Origin: Anastrepha obliqua
Lineage: Eukaryota; Arthropoda; Insecta; Diptera; Tephritidae
Direction: 5' to 3'
NCBI RefSeq assembly: GCF_027943255.1
Contig: NC_072892.1
Location: 123,149,792 to 123,213,791, forward strand
Length of the DNA stretch: 64,000 nucleotides
Position numbers and translations under genes: made by a program. The notes under the pieces are model-generated. The model was not told the DNA's origin, did no database searches, and saw nothing but the letters and a program-made list of their open reading frames with translations. Of the stretch, positions 47,301 through 58,396 are shown piece by piece. The stretch's first letter is position 1. Each line of letters begins with the position of its first letter.

Positions 47301-47683
47301 TATTTAAAATTTTTCTTCCTTTCTGGGTTTCAATAATATTTTGAAGCCAATAGCGCTATAGTGTTTTAAAAACGGACTCGTTATTTATTGGGTTGGGGAA
47401 TAAGTTCGTAACGTTTTTGCCGAAGACTTTTATTTAAACAAAAAACAAAAACAAAATGTTAATCAATTATATTTTCGCCGTTGCTGTTTACCACATCTCG
47501 ATGAATTTGTTGATGCCGTACCGTCAAGAATCGCCTGGTTATATGTCAAAGAGGTTGTTGAACCAGTTTTTAAGGACTTCTTTATTATCGAAGGTAATGC
47601 GCTTCATATGGTTTGACAGGGAGCGGAAAATATGGTAATCGGTCGGTGCAAGGTCCGTAGAATGCGGCGGATGCTAAAGGACC

Positions 47684-48560
47684 TCCCTTTCGAGCTTTTC
47701 TTGTTGTTGTTGAAGCAGTAACTAGCTCATCTAACGGTAGGCCCAGGAAAGTAGCAGTTTCAACAGGTTGAGTCCAGATGGAGTGGATTTTATGGGGCAT
47801 GTGAAAAGGTGGTCAGTATCGCGTGGGGTGCCTTCTGTATAAGCAGGAGTTTAACCTGCTACAGTATCCAGACGTAGTTGTGTCAAGGTTACGCGGGACT
47901 CTCGAGGAAGTTGGAGCTCTTCGCCTGCGTTGGGTGGTGGTTGGACTGCGATAACGGCATTCGGGTGTCGGGAGCTCGTTGATTGTCTGTCTATAGACAG
48001 CCCGATCCAATAGCTGTTGGTCTGTTTTGTTCTGGATCTCGTCCGCGTAATGGCGGAAGTGCCTTCTGCCATGCCTGAGAGGCGGCTCAGGCTCAAGCAG
48101 GTGTCTGCATGGGTGGGCCTTACGGTAACACCCTAGCAGAAACTGCTTGCTGAGCAGTTTTTTATGCTACTTCACAGGTAGCATATGGGACTCGTCGGGA
48201 AGATGAGTTGAGCCCGCGGTTTACCTGAGTGTTAATGACGCTGAGCGCCGTGGTGGTGTTATGCACTCCTCGGAAACCATGCTGATGTGAGGATGCGGTC
48301 AGATGTTTTATAAAGAGTGGGAGTAGAAGAGCTTAAAGAGTCTTCACTACTGGGGAAAGGAGAGTTATCGGACGATAAGGATTCCTTTGGTTGGAGGGTT
48401 TCCCAGGTTTCAGTAGTGAGACCACTCTCCCTGATTTCTACTTGTCAGGAATATTGAAGGTGGCCATAGACATGTTGAAGACCCTAGTGACCCTATTCTA
48501 CTCCCAATGGACCCAGCTTTTTCAATATCAGCATGTTTAGTCCATCAGGCCCGTTCGAGC
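47684..48560 (-). pseudogene. LINE (jockey/R1-like), internally deleted, nested in mariner
   Basis: Minus strand. 48560-48380 reads NGPDGLNMLILKKLGPLGVE and frames resembling KPGKP-x-(N/Q)-GESYRPI, the start of an RT. 48000-47690 reads LQLPRESRVTLTQLRLD, SGYCSRLNSCLYR and TQPVETATFLGLPLDEL, the C-terminal tail of such LINEs. The RT catalytic centre between is deleted. Confidence 0.75.
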
Positions 48561-49146
48561 TCTTAAAGTGCGGCTTTGCCGACTTGTATACAATGGGGCC
48601 TGGTGTTGTTATGAAGGAGTATGGTTTGATCCTGTCGATCAGGTCTTTTCAGTTGAATAACCTCATTCACGTGGTTAGCTGGGCAATGCAGAGCATTTCC
48701 CAGTGCACCATGCCCTCCCAGCCCCACTAAGTACATATTTTGATCTTCTTTGGATGAAGATCTGGTTTGACTCTCAGCTTTGGCCCCCACTCCTTTCTTT
48801 GCTTCATATCGATGTATAGGCACCGTGACGATTCAGGACAAAAAGCGCTGTTTAGGAACGTGTTTTGCTCAATGGCGGACGAGATGCTGAGAAGCAATTT
48901 GAAGGCGACTTTCTTTATTTCTTTCGTTGAGCTCGTGAGGCACTTAGGCTCCCAATTTTTCGATTAATCCCATTGAAGGAAGGTGATTTAGAATAGTTTT
49001 ATGATAGCAGTTGATTTTTTCCGCCAATTCATGACTGGCTTGGCGACCGTTCTTCTTCAAATTTTTGAACTTTGCAAACCGTTTTAACCGTTTTCGTGTT
49101 GTAGATTCGCCCATGACACCTTCTCCATACTAATCGCAAATTTCCC

Positions 49147-49485
49147 GGGCTGCTTCGGCAGCTTTTTGACTTCAATTAAAAGCAAAGAAGAGCAGGTGTC
49201 GAAAATTTTTATTTTTGCCTCCTGGGTACTCCATTTCTAAGCCTCAAAACTAATACAAAATTAAACAACTCAAAAATAAAATTAACATAGTTTTGTAGAG
49301 CAAAAAGAGTTCTGGGCTGCTTCGGCAGCTTTTTGACTTCAATTAAAAGCAAAGAAGAGCAGGTATCGAAAATTTTTATTTTTGCCTCCTGGGTATTCCA
49401 TTTCTAAGCCTCAAAACTAATATTATACAAAATTAAATAACTCAAAAATAAAATTAACATAGTTTTGTAGAGCAAAAAGAGTTCT
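49147..49485. repeat. Two-copy direct tandem duplication (about 167 bp)
   Basis: GGGCTGCTTCGGCAGC at 49147 recurs at 49314. Both copies end CAAAAAGAGTTCT (49313 and 49485). Near-identical apart from a few indels. It covers the 5' coding end of the 47388-49579 mariner, so it arose after that insertion. Confidence 0.9.
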
Positions 49486-49777
49486 ATCAAATGAGTACTT
49501 AACCTTTGCCAAATAGCAAACAAATCATCGTAAAATAAAAGAAAATATAAAAACACTGCGAACTTATTCCCTGACCTAATAATTATGTATTTATGTAGGT
49601 AATACGAGTATTAAAGAAAAATTTTGTTGCAAGTTACGAGGTGTGCAAGAATCGAGTTTCTACTGCATAATCTATTTGTTGATCCACCTATGAACCGCGG
49701 GGAAGTATGTATATCTGTATATGTATGTATATAAATCTGTAAATTAAACTTTTTGAGAACCCAATACAAATACTTAC

Positions 49778-49970
49778 ACGTCTTAGGATTACGAATCCGT
49801 ATGCATAGTATATTCTTATGGAACACAGCATTCACCATGTAGGTTGCTTTGGCGGTGTATCTGTCGAACATTTCCGTCTCGAAGAGATACATTTGGTTAA
49901 CCAACTCAAAATACTGCTTGAAAGCGCTACGTTTCACATAACTATTTTTCAAATTGGGCTCATCTGCCAT
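49778..49970 (-). CDS. Axonemal dynein heavy chain, exon 4 of 14 (tail)
   Basis: Exon of 193 nt (64 codons plus one base). The acceptor is GGCCTTAG and the exon opens with an in-frame ATG that is not a start codon. The donor is GTAAGTA. The peptide (KQYFELVNQMYLFETEMFDRYT and onward) matches the region after the NPP block, where dyneins have a helix with an aromatic and acidic pattern before the tail bundle. It ends one base into a codon, which fits exon 5. The intron to its right (49971-52616) holds a decayed Tc1-like element. Confidence 0.8.
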
Positions 49971-50391
49971 CTAAGGCCAAAAGAGAATATCAGAGCCAAT
50001 GATTTTAGTACAAATATTTAAATGATAAGTAGGAAGCGATAGTGTAAATAAATAAAAACAGAGTAATAACAACAAAAATATTTTAATTTCTTTGCTCTTG
50101 GCAAAGAAAACGGATATTAAAAAGTGCATACGATTGGCCAATGTTGAGGTATAATAAAAAAAGTAAAATAAAAAACAGAAACAAAGAACATACGGATAAA
50201 GAAAAAATTAAACAATTGAAAAAAGAAGCACATCAAACGAGCGGCGAAGCAATTTGCAAAGTACAAAAGTACAGCAAATACAAATTGTCGGCAATAAATA
50301 ACCGAAGCATTAAAGTGTATAAAATAAATGCAACAAATCGTAGCGATGTTGGCGCTGATGTACAGAGATGAAAAAAAAATATATGTATATA
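49971..50391. other. Intron sequence, nothing recognised
   Basis: AT-rich. A lysine-rich open frame on the plus strand (50141-50371) shows no family signature and is judged non-coding. Confidence 0.45.
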
Positions 50392-51982
50392 CAGTATTGG
50401 CCAAAATTGAAGCATCTCTTGGCGCTTGTTTTTCTATACCCTTTTTTTGTTGTATTTCCGCACTATCATCCGGAAAATCCATCAAGTAAGTTTGTGCAAG
50501 CACAGAGGACCCTGAGTAATATTAATGCTTGGTCCGCTTTGAAGGGTCTTGAAATAAGCTCCAGTGAAACAACCCCACTTGTTTATGGGGAAAAGGACTG
50601 AAAGGGCTCAGATTTTCTACAAGGAAGCAATGTGAAGATCCTTACACTTTCTTGAGAAGCTCGGCAAGAACTTTCTACAGCTACAGCTTCAAGGCTGAAA
50701 ATGGTACTGGAGCAGGATGACATTTGGACAGTAACTTCAGAAGCTTTACTGCTTTAGATATGATGACGACCCCACCGAAAGTCTTTGCAATATTTAAAAA
50801 GGCAGATTGGATGATTGAATTAAAATTTGGTGACTACTAAGCTGTTGTACGGTACACTAGAAGGGTTATGTAGTTTACTGGGGCAGCAGGCTTTGGTTAG
50901 GAGAAACCCGAGTCATTCCTGTACGTAGAACCGGTTGTCATGGGAATGACCGCGGCTTAATTACGTTTTAGATATTGATGTAGGCTAAATTGCTACTTAT
51001 CCAGAATCGACCACGACTATATGCCCAGCATGTGAGAGCATACGGCGGCCGCTATTTGGGTTGAACCAATGTGCACATCTTATTTGGAGGATGTGGAATT
51101 GCTGTGGAGTTGCTGTGCAATTCTTGGGATTCAGTATTTCTCCCTTTCGTCTGCCTATACATCTTATCATATCTGAGTCTTCATCTTGTACCTTATCAGA
51201 TTCGTCAAAGAAAGTCATAGTATTTAGTTACTGTTCCCCTCGGGCTTCATCGCTCTTCCAAGATATGGCCGTCAACTGTATAATCTGACATAGACATAGT
51301 GCTGCGGATGCAGCGGTTTCGTTGACTGGGTAATGTCGTCCGAATGGATGCAAACGTTCCGGTTCTGAAAGTATTGGATGCGGTGTCATCTGGTGGTAGC
51401 AGGTGGAGAAGGACTTGGCTTCACTTGGTGTTTCCAACTGGCACCGGTTAGTATGAGAAAGAAAAGACTGGCACGCTTTGTTAAACTCGGTCAATATCGC
51501 GTAAGGGGTTATCGTGTCGAACAAGAAGAAGAATAATTATGTGCTCATTTCTTCTTGGTCAAACCTGTCTAGTTATCTCACAAGTGGCCACCGTGGTTCG
51601 TCTACAAAATATTATATTTGTATTAGTGCATAAGAAATATTATAATATACTATTATGAATTTGTAATTAGTAGTACCTTTTGGAAGGGTTTATTAAGGAC
51701 AAGTTTACTTTCGCTCTAAAAAAATTATATACAACTCTTGAATTCACGTTGGTCCTAAGATGCCGGATTGTTAATAATTGAGAATTTGAGGAAATGTCTT
51801 AGTTTTGTCTCATAAAATGTGTACTATTTTTATTTATAAAAATAGGGAGTTCTGAAGAAATGGAGTAAATAAATGGATGCACAAATTAATACAAAATACA
51901 ATACAATAATAGTTTTATAAAAAAAAAAATATTGCATATGAAAAAAGTTTACTAAGAGGTTCCCAAGTTTTGGCCAATACTG
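50392..51982. mobile_element. Tc1-like element with decayed interior (1.59 kb)
   Basis: CAGTATTGGCCAAAATTGAA at the left and TTTTGGCCAATACTG at the right are inverted repeats, each bordered by TA. The interior does not give a recognisable transposase. An RTE LINE fragment lies within it at 51290-51535. Confidence 0.7.
51290..51535 (+). pseudogene. RTE-type LINE tail, nested
   Basis: Plus strand: an RMQRFR(stop)LGNVVRM-like stretch, VLKVLDAV, then frames ending in an RWR-x-x-x-x-A-x-x-x-W motif. Closely similar to 12840-13080 and 59570-59815, including the conserved RIQRL(R/C)WLGHVVRM block there. Confidence 0.75.
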
Positions 51983-52616
51983 TAGAATATGAGGCACAAA
52001 ACCAGGCAATGCAAGCGGCAGCCTCCAGCACGAAAAAAAATCTAAAAGAATTAATGCAAGTAAGTAAAACAATAAAGGCTATCGCTGGCATACAAATGCA
52101 AGGAATTTTAAGTGGAATCAACGGAGGCAGCATCAGCAATAAAAACAACAACAACAACAACAACAGCTTTTACGCTTACCACCACTATGGCGGTAAACAA
52201 CGAATGGTTATTCCACACAAGCAATCGAAAAAAATACACCAAAAAAATCGCAAGCAACTGAAATTGAAATTTCAATTAAACAAAAAATATCAACAACAGC
52301 TCCAAAAAAACGAACTACATAAGCAAATAAAAAATAAACGCCAAGTAACAATAAACTGTTTTGTGCTGCACTATTCCATACATATAAAAATAGTGAAAAT
52401 TCGACCGTTCATATACGAGTATACTCGCACATATACATACAAATTCAACTTCGCATACTCGTACTGACTAAAATGTGCCCTACTGCGGGAAAAAATACAC
52501 AAAAAGGCAAACAAAAATAAATAAAAGTTACAACAAAATCAAAAGCAACAAACACTACCGACTATTATTCACACTACATGTATGTAAATGCCTCCGAGCA
52601 ATAATTGAACGTTTAC
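51983..52616. other. Intron; low-complexity AAC-rich sequence
   Basis: Contains an (AAC)n tract at 52144-52165 and A-rich sequence. The 165-codon plus-strand frame starting in the neighbouring transposon end is Asn, Lys and Gln-rich and judged fortuitous. Confidence 0.5.
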
Positions 52617-52730
52617 CCTTTTGAATGCCAACACGGAGACTTTTAGTTTATTGGTCAACAGACGCGCCCACTGAATGCAGCCGATGCGGAATGGCTGATG
52701 CTTACCGATTGGTGGGTTTTTGCGATTTTG
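52617..52730 (-). CDS. Axonemal dynein heavy chain, exon 3 of 14 (tail)
   Basis: Exon of 114 nt (38 codons, phase 0 in and out) bounded by CTTGCAG and GTAAACG. It encodes NRKNPPIGKHQPF followed by GCIQWARLLTNKLK. This is the conserved dynein tail block N-x-x-N-P-P-x-x-K-x-x-P-x-x-G-x-I-x-W-x-R-x-L. It joins directly in frame to exon 2, although about 4.3 kb of intron, with a Tc1 element and a satellite, separates them. It is one of the clearest family signatures in the window. Confidence 0.92.
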
Positions 52731-53806
52731 CTGCAAGCGAGAAATGGAAAATTCAAAAAATGCATTTGAGAAAGTGTGCATAGAAAGGAACACACACACA
52801 TAGGTATGAATGTACATATAAGAATCCGCTAGATAGGCGATTTAATTGTCTGAAAGGCACTACTGAGCACTATCGTCACTGAGGTGTTTGTGACGTCAAT
52901 AATGAGCAGTTTTTTGGACGGCAATAATTAAATTGAAAGTTGAAAAACTATAAGTTGCTTTGCCTTTTCAGAGCAATTTGGTTATACTTTTACTTTGCCT
53001 TTTCAGAGCAATTTGGTTATATTTTTCACTTAACACATTTGGAATCGCCATAAAAGGAAAAGAGATACATATGCAGGCACGTTCGGCAAATCAGTGCGAT
53101 TTGCAAAATTGAATTCTAAAAAGGTCTAAGGAAAAACGCTAAAATTGGGCACTAAAACGTTGGATGTGTGTCTTGCAGTTTTTATTTGAAAATTTTATAA
53201 CTTTCATTACAAATATTCGAATAGTGCGATTTGCAGAACATGTCTGATAATATCTCAATGGGATTGCGAAACTGGAACAATAATGAGTGGTTTGCTAAGA
53301 ATTTTTGCAATAAATGATAATGGCGCGAAATGAATCATTCAATTTTTTAACTCTAGATTGTCGAATGTTATAAATACCAATCAGCGGGTTCTCCCCGGCA
53401 CAAAACACGTCTACACAAAAGCCAAATGTACAGAAACCGCTTTAGACTCGCTTGTCGGGTTCGTGGAAAAGAGTTTGCTTTGGTAGCTTTTTTAGGAAGG
53501 AGCCTTTAATAATATTAATACTTGCTATGGTGAGGATGCTCTAGAAGATTTTAGAGTCAAATCTAATGTTGCTACTCTAATTGAGACTATAAAGAACTTG
53601 TCAGAAGAAATATAACTGCAAAATTAGGTAACCCAATAATAAGCAGACAGTTTTGCAAAGGCACTCCTCAGGGAGGTGTTCTCTTCCCTTTCAATATCGC
53701 AAACCGTTTGCACGTAGCATTTTCATTCTTGCGTTTGTAGTACTCGCTATTTTTGATGTCACATTTTTTTATCAGCAGTTCATCATCCTACATCCCGCCC
53801 CATATA
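52731..53806. other. Intron sequence with a short direct duplication
   Basis: TTGCCTTTTCAGAGCAATTT at 52960 is repeated at 52996, a local duplication of about 36 bp period. No gene recognised. Confidence 0.5.
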
Positions 53807-54125
53807 CAGTAACTCACAGCTTATTTGATGCAGTTAATACTTTTTTAGAAAAAAGAAAATTACTCGATGTTTATTAAATTTAATAAAAAAAAAATTTTAC
53901 GACTTGTTATGAGGACAATAACAAAAACAAAGCTTCTGAAAAAATATAGACACAAATAGTTTCCTCATCAAAATATGCTCACGGCTTAAATGATGCAGCG
54001 TTTTTTATATTTTCTGTGAGAATTCAATAACAGTGAAATGTATTTTTTTCTGTTAAGCTTAGCGCCTTAAGTCATTCTTGAAAAATTTTTGCAAAGAAAA
54101 GTGAAAAAAATTTAATTTTTTTAAA

Positions 54126-55125
54126 ATGGGAAAACGGACCTTACTTGAAAAAAGGGAATGCGTTATTCATCCTTATAAAGAGAGCAAAAGCCAACGAAAA
54201 ATTATAAAAAATTGTTGCTATTAGTTCCTCAACTGTCCAGCACATTATAAAAAGGTTTCGCTACGAAAGCGGGATAGAAGATAAGAGCAGATCTGCACCA
54301 AATAAAATATTTAATGATGCAGATACGAGGCGGATTGTTCGCAAAGTTACAGAAAAACGCGATTTAAGCGCTCCAAAGTTAACGAACGAAGTCGAAAAAT
54401 ACTTAAGCAAGATCTGTAACCCTGAAACTGTTCGCAGAGTTCTGCACGAAGAAAATTTTCATGGAAGCACTGCCCGAAATAAGCCGTTGATTAATGCTCG
54501 TAATAGAAAATTGAGAATAGAGTTGTGCAGACAACATTTGAACAAAGACAATTCGTTCTGGAAGTCCATTGTTTTTGCGAATGACAGCAAATTTAACCTA
54601 TTCAGGTCTGATGGAAAGTCCTGTGTTTGGAGAAAACCAAACACCGCGCTTCAACCATGTAATTTGCGCTCTACATTTAAACACGGCGGGGGCAGTGTGA
54701 TGGTATGGGGTTGCATGTCCTATTTAGGCGTCGGAAATTTAACATTTATCGAAGGAAACATGAATAAAGAGATGTATCTGGATCTGCTAAAAGATAATTC
54801 AGTACAAAGTGCGGCTTAAATGGGTATTAGTGATTCGTTTAGGTTCTACTAAGACAACGATCCCAAGCATACGTCTGGTATTGTAAAAACTTGGCTTATC
54901 TGGAACTGCCCACATGTAGTATAGACACCTGCACAGAGTCCAGACCTCAACGTCATTGAGAATTTGTAGTCAGTGCTGGAAAATAATATAAGAAACCACA
55001 ATATTTCTAATGCTTCTGATCTGAAACGATCACTACAGGAAGAATTGGATAAAATTAGTTCCGATTAATTAAGAATCTATGAATTCCCGATTAAAAGCTG
55101 AATCAAAAGGGATACCGCACTAAGT
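54126..55125 (+). pseudogene. Tc1-type (DD34E) transposase, degenerate
   Basis: Begins GKRTLLEKRECVIH. The best-kept part at 54487-54815 reads SIVFANDSKFNLFRSDGKSC (SDES/ADES-like block, Glu changed to Asp), then KHGGGSVMVWGCMSYLGVGN and FIEGNMNKEMYLDLL. After a stop at 54817 it continues DNDPKHTSGIVKTWLIWNCP and AQSPDLNVIENL, the DD34E block. Five or more stops and frameshifts. The transposase is of the same type as the remnant at 30671-31574. Confidence 0.88.
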
Positions 55126-55254
55126 ATTAGCCGTAATCATAAATTCGAAATATTAATGTGTTTATGTTTTTGAATACTTTTAATATAGGTAGTACATCAT
55201 TTAAGCAGTGACTTCAAAACTGTAACTGAATTATTTTAATTTGCCATATCTTTC

Positions 55255-56770
55255 TTATGAAGAAACATTTTGACGTGATAACGTCTTATAATTCGATTTA
55301 ACAGGCTGCACGCACGAAAAAATGTGTCGTTACCTTGCTCATTAGTGTTACCTTGCTCATTGCCGTTACCTTGCTCATTAGTGTTACCTTGCTCATATGT
55401 CGTTACCTTGCTCATTGCCGTTACCTTGAATGAACTGCAAGCGAAAGCGCGGAACGAACGACAAAGCAAACAAAGCAAATGAACGGCAACGTTCGACATC
55501 TTGCTCTCTCCTACTTAAGTGAGCGTATATGTGTATGTATATGCGCATATGTACATATATAAATTTACTTATTTGTATTTGCATATGCCTTCTTATTGAT
55601 TATTATTAATTTGATTTACTTGAAGAATTTAAAATAAAACCAAGTTTGTTAATAATACCTGTTTTTTTAATGTTATTATTATTTTTTGACGTGATAACGT
55701 CTTATAATTCTATGTAGCCAGCTGCACGCACCAAAAAATGCGTCGTTATCTTGCTCATGCGTCGTTACCTTGCTTGAACAGCATGTTATGTTATGTTATG
55801 TTATGTTATGTTATGTTATGTTATGTTATGTTATGTTATGTTATGTTATGTTATGTTATGTTATGTTATGTTATGTTATGTTATGTTATGTTATGTTATG
55901 TTATGTTATGTTATGTTATGTTATGTTATGTTATGTTATGTTATGTTATGTTATGTTATGTTATGTTATGTTATGTTATGTTATGTTATGTTATGTTATG
56001 TTATGTTATGTTATGTTATGTTATGTTATGTTATGTTATGTTATGTTATGTTATGTTATGTTATGTTATGTTATGTTATGTTATGTTATGTTATGTTATG
56101 TTATGTTATGTTATGTTATGTTATGTTATGTTATGTTATGTTATGTTATGTTATGTTATGTTATGTTATGTTATGTTATGTTATGTTATGTTATGTTATG
56201 TTATGTTATGTTATGTTATGTTATGTTATGTTATGTTATGTTATGTTATGTTATGTTATGTTATGTTATGTTATGTTATGTTATGTTATGTTATGTTATG
56301 TTATGTTATGTTATGTTATGTTATGTTATGTTATGTTATGTTATGTTATGTTATGTTATGTTATGTTATGTTATGTTATGTTATGTTATGTTATGTTATG
56401 TTATGTTATGTTATGTTATGTTATGTTATGTTATGTTATGTTATGTTATGTTATGTTATGTTATGTTATGTTATGTTATGTTATGTTATGTTATGTTATG
56501 TTATGTTATGTTATGTTATGTTATGTTATGTTATGTTATGTTATGTTATGTTATGTTATGTTATGTTATGTTATGTTATGTTATGTTATGTTATGTTATG
56601 TTATGTTATGTTATGTTAATGTTAACTCATTCTCTATATCCATACAAAATATCTATCAAACAAATAAAATTAAAATTTTCTTTTGAAAAATGCAACCATT
56701 CAATTAGTACTTTCTTATGACGCTATGACGTTAAACTATCGTCAGTAAACCGACTTTACAGACGACCTGT
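55255..56770. repeat. Unclassified insertion: duplicated GACGT/ACGTC head, 15-mer minisatellite, (TTATG)n
   Basis: A head (TTTGACGTGATAACGTCTTA, then GGCTGCACGCAC and GTCGTTACCTTGCTCAT) occurs at 55270-55430 and again at 55685-55775. In the first head the unit GTTACCTTGCTCATT recurs about six times with 1-6 bp spacers. The second head runs into the pentamer array. The right end carries GACGCTATGACGTTAAACTA at 56720. GACGT-GATA-ACGTC is a small hairpin. It lies in the right arm of the Tc1 element. Family unknown to me. Confidence 0.55.
55783..56617. repeat. (TTATG)n satellite, perfect 835 bp array
   Basis: About 167 uninterrupted copies of TTATG, no substitutions seen. Because the unit is 5 bp and lacks stops in all plus frames, it produces long artefactual frames of MLCYV repeats. 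It lies within a dynein intron, inside a nested mobile element. Confidence 0.97.
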
Positions 56771-57045
56771 TTTTTGTTATTTTTGGTTATTAAATAAAAC
56801 TTGTTATATAACAATAAAAAATAGAAGATTTTTATCTGTAGTGGAAATACCATAAAATATATTTGATATTTTAATAATCTTTTTTGGCTGCATCAAATAA
56901 GTCATTGTATGAGTCACTGTATATATTTAGGTATTAAAACTTACTAAGCAACAATCCTGCCTCTATGAAACTATCTCTTAACTCACCTTCAGAGGACCGA
57001 CCATAAATATGGGAACAAAACTTACAAAAAAAAATAAATACTTAC

Positions 57046-57640
57046 TCTATACGTAAGTTCTACGGAGTTAATTTCAGTTTGGAAAAACCGCAAAATATTT
57101 TCATGTTTTGTTGAAATGAATTCGACGAGCTCTTCGCGTGTGTCTATTTCTTTGATGGTCTTAATCAGCTCCAGCCCCATATCCGACGAACGCAATGTAT
57201 TTATGCTACGCTCAATTACGGCCTTTGCTTCAAATTCAACACTCTCTAGACGGCGATTGAATGTTTCGAGTGTATGTTCCCAATTCTCGAAGTTACCTGG
57301 CCTGAAAATATCATAGTCTACATTCGAAAGCATTTCGTCTAACAGACGATAGACCTTCTTCATCAAATCATCCACAATCGAGGGATCGGTGATGATTGCT
57401 TTGAGGCGATTACCGAAGAGATTTTCGTATTGAATGAAAACGCGCCCGATGTATGCAATATCTTGACTAATGAGACAAATATGATCGACTTCGGAGAAGA
57501 GCGTCTGACGATCGAACTCCCAACGCGAACCGACACCGGAGCTTTCAATGAACGAACGGCTTGCGAGGTAAGCACTCTTCCAACAACGTAGCAAATTGGC
57601 ACAATTGGTAGCAGTCTCATAGGTGTATTTTGCAGAGCGA
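57046..57640 (-). CDS. Axonemal dynein heavy chain, exon 2 of 14 (tail, DHC_N1)
   Basis: Long tail exon of 595 nt giving about 198 residues (roughly 64-262 of the visible part). Acceptor CTCATTTTAG and donor GTAAGTAT are canonical. The first base completes the codon left open by exon 1. It contains RWEFDRQTLF, close to the WEFDRKRLF motif of axonemal heavy-chain tails, then a long helical stretch with a YDIFRPGNFENWE segment and FEAKAVIERS. The reading frame is open throughout and ends on a complete Arg codon. No frameshift or premature stop was seen, so the gene looks functional here. Confidence 0.92.
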
Positions 57641-58396
57641 CTAAAATGAGAAAAGCGCAAGTGTGAGAAATAAGAAATTCGTAAGCAACGGATGCGTATA
57701 GAAACACAGTTGAAATGCACTTAAGCAGAACTCAAAAGTATTATGTTTGAGTTAAGCTTTTGCTTGTTTTTTTTTTTTCAAGATTCACAAAACATCATTC
57801 ACTGTCAGACTATTTGAGAGGCTATTGAAATGTCGCAGGCATCGAGCGGAAATAAGCGCAGTAAAGCAAAATTAGAAAAGCAGAAAACCAAATACATTCA
57901 CATTTCCATACTATGAATGTATGTATGTCGGTATGTATGTGTTTTTTGCATGGCAAGTAGCTATGCAAATATATGTTGGAAACAGTCATTGCACTAACAT
58001 GGCGATCTCAACGAAATCGCATTTATTCCAAGTATTTGGGTAAATTTGTTCAACAGGAAGTATGCACTGCAACTGCCTCTAGGTGTCAGCCCGCAGCAGT
58101 CAGCGTGGGAAAGTGGAAGCAGTCAGCATAACACTTGCAATATCCGACTTGCGACATCATCCTCTCTACAAGCACTTCTCCTACAAGTGCCACAACACAA
58201 ATCGAGCATTTTCGTAGGTAAATCGACGGGAAAATCACCATTGACAGTTGTCATGTGCAGTATCTTCTACGCCAAGCAAACTACGTTGCACTGCATGCTT
58301 GTATATTGTGGCAGTGTGGCCAATACTCTCAACTCCTTCAGCGCAAATTTAATGCTTTCGCTTGGTGAGCGTGGAACTGCTGCTGCAACTACTTAC
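57641..58396. other. Intron between dynein exons 1 and 2
   Basis: About 756 bp with no repeat recognised. A plus-strand frame at 58046-58495 crosses exon 1 antisense and is a shadow. Confidence 0.6.

Larger units (their letters stand above)
47388..49579 (-). mobile_element. mariner split by a LINE insertion and a tandem duplication
   Basis: Ends TTGGGTTGGGGAATAAGTTC and CGAACTTATTCCCTGACCTA, with TA on both sides. The minus strand begins near 49235 (EYPGGKNKNFRHLLFFAFN), continues GVMGESTTRKRLKRFAKFKN, then HELNERN and, near 48600, KRPDRQDQTILLHNNTRPHC (the catalytic HDN is HNN). The C-terminal part resumes at 47683 with an HPPHSTDLAPTDY-like stretch. Between them lies LINE sequence (47684-48560). 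Inactive. Confidence 0.82.
53807..56919 (+). mobile_element. Tc1-like element with two-repeat arms, right arm interrupted
   Basis: The outer ends CAGTAACTCACAGCTTATTT (53807) and, on the other strand, CAGTGACTCATACAATGACT (56919) both lead into TTATTTGATGCAG and are flanked by TA. A second, inner copy of the motif lies at about 53981 (CACGGCTTAAATGATGCAG) and, inverted, at 55191-55215 (ACATCATTTAAGCAGTGA). That is the IR/DR arrangement of some Tc1 elements. The right arm is about 1.7 kb instead of about 0.2 kb because of the insertion at about 55255-56770. Confidence 0.65.

Noticed and set aside
49611..49970. 119-codon minus-strand gene starting with ATG at 49970
   Set aside because: The ATG immediately follows an acceptor AG, and the frame matches dynein exon 4; the codons after 49778 are intron.
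50117..50503. 128-codon hydrophobic minus-strand frame that could look like a membrane protein
   Set aside because: AT-rich intron sequence running into a Tc1 terminal repeat; Phe-rich composition follows from the T-rich strand.
51970..52467. 165-codon plus-strand frame rich in Asn, Lys and Gln
   Set aside because: It begins inside a transposon terminal repeat, contains an AAC microsatellite and A-rich intron sequence, and has no recognisable domain.
55738..56720. Three overlapping plus-strand open frames of about 300 codons made of MLCYV repeats
   Set aside because: Direct product of the stop-free TTATG pentamer satellite; no unique sequence, and three frames are equally open.
57116..57316. 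66-codon plus-strand Ser-rich frame
   Set aside because: Antisense shadow of dynein exon 2.
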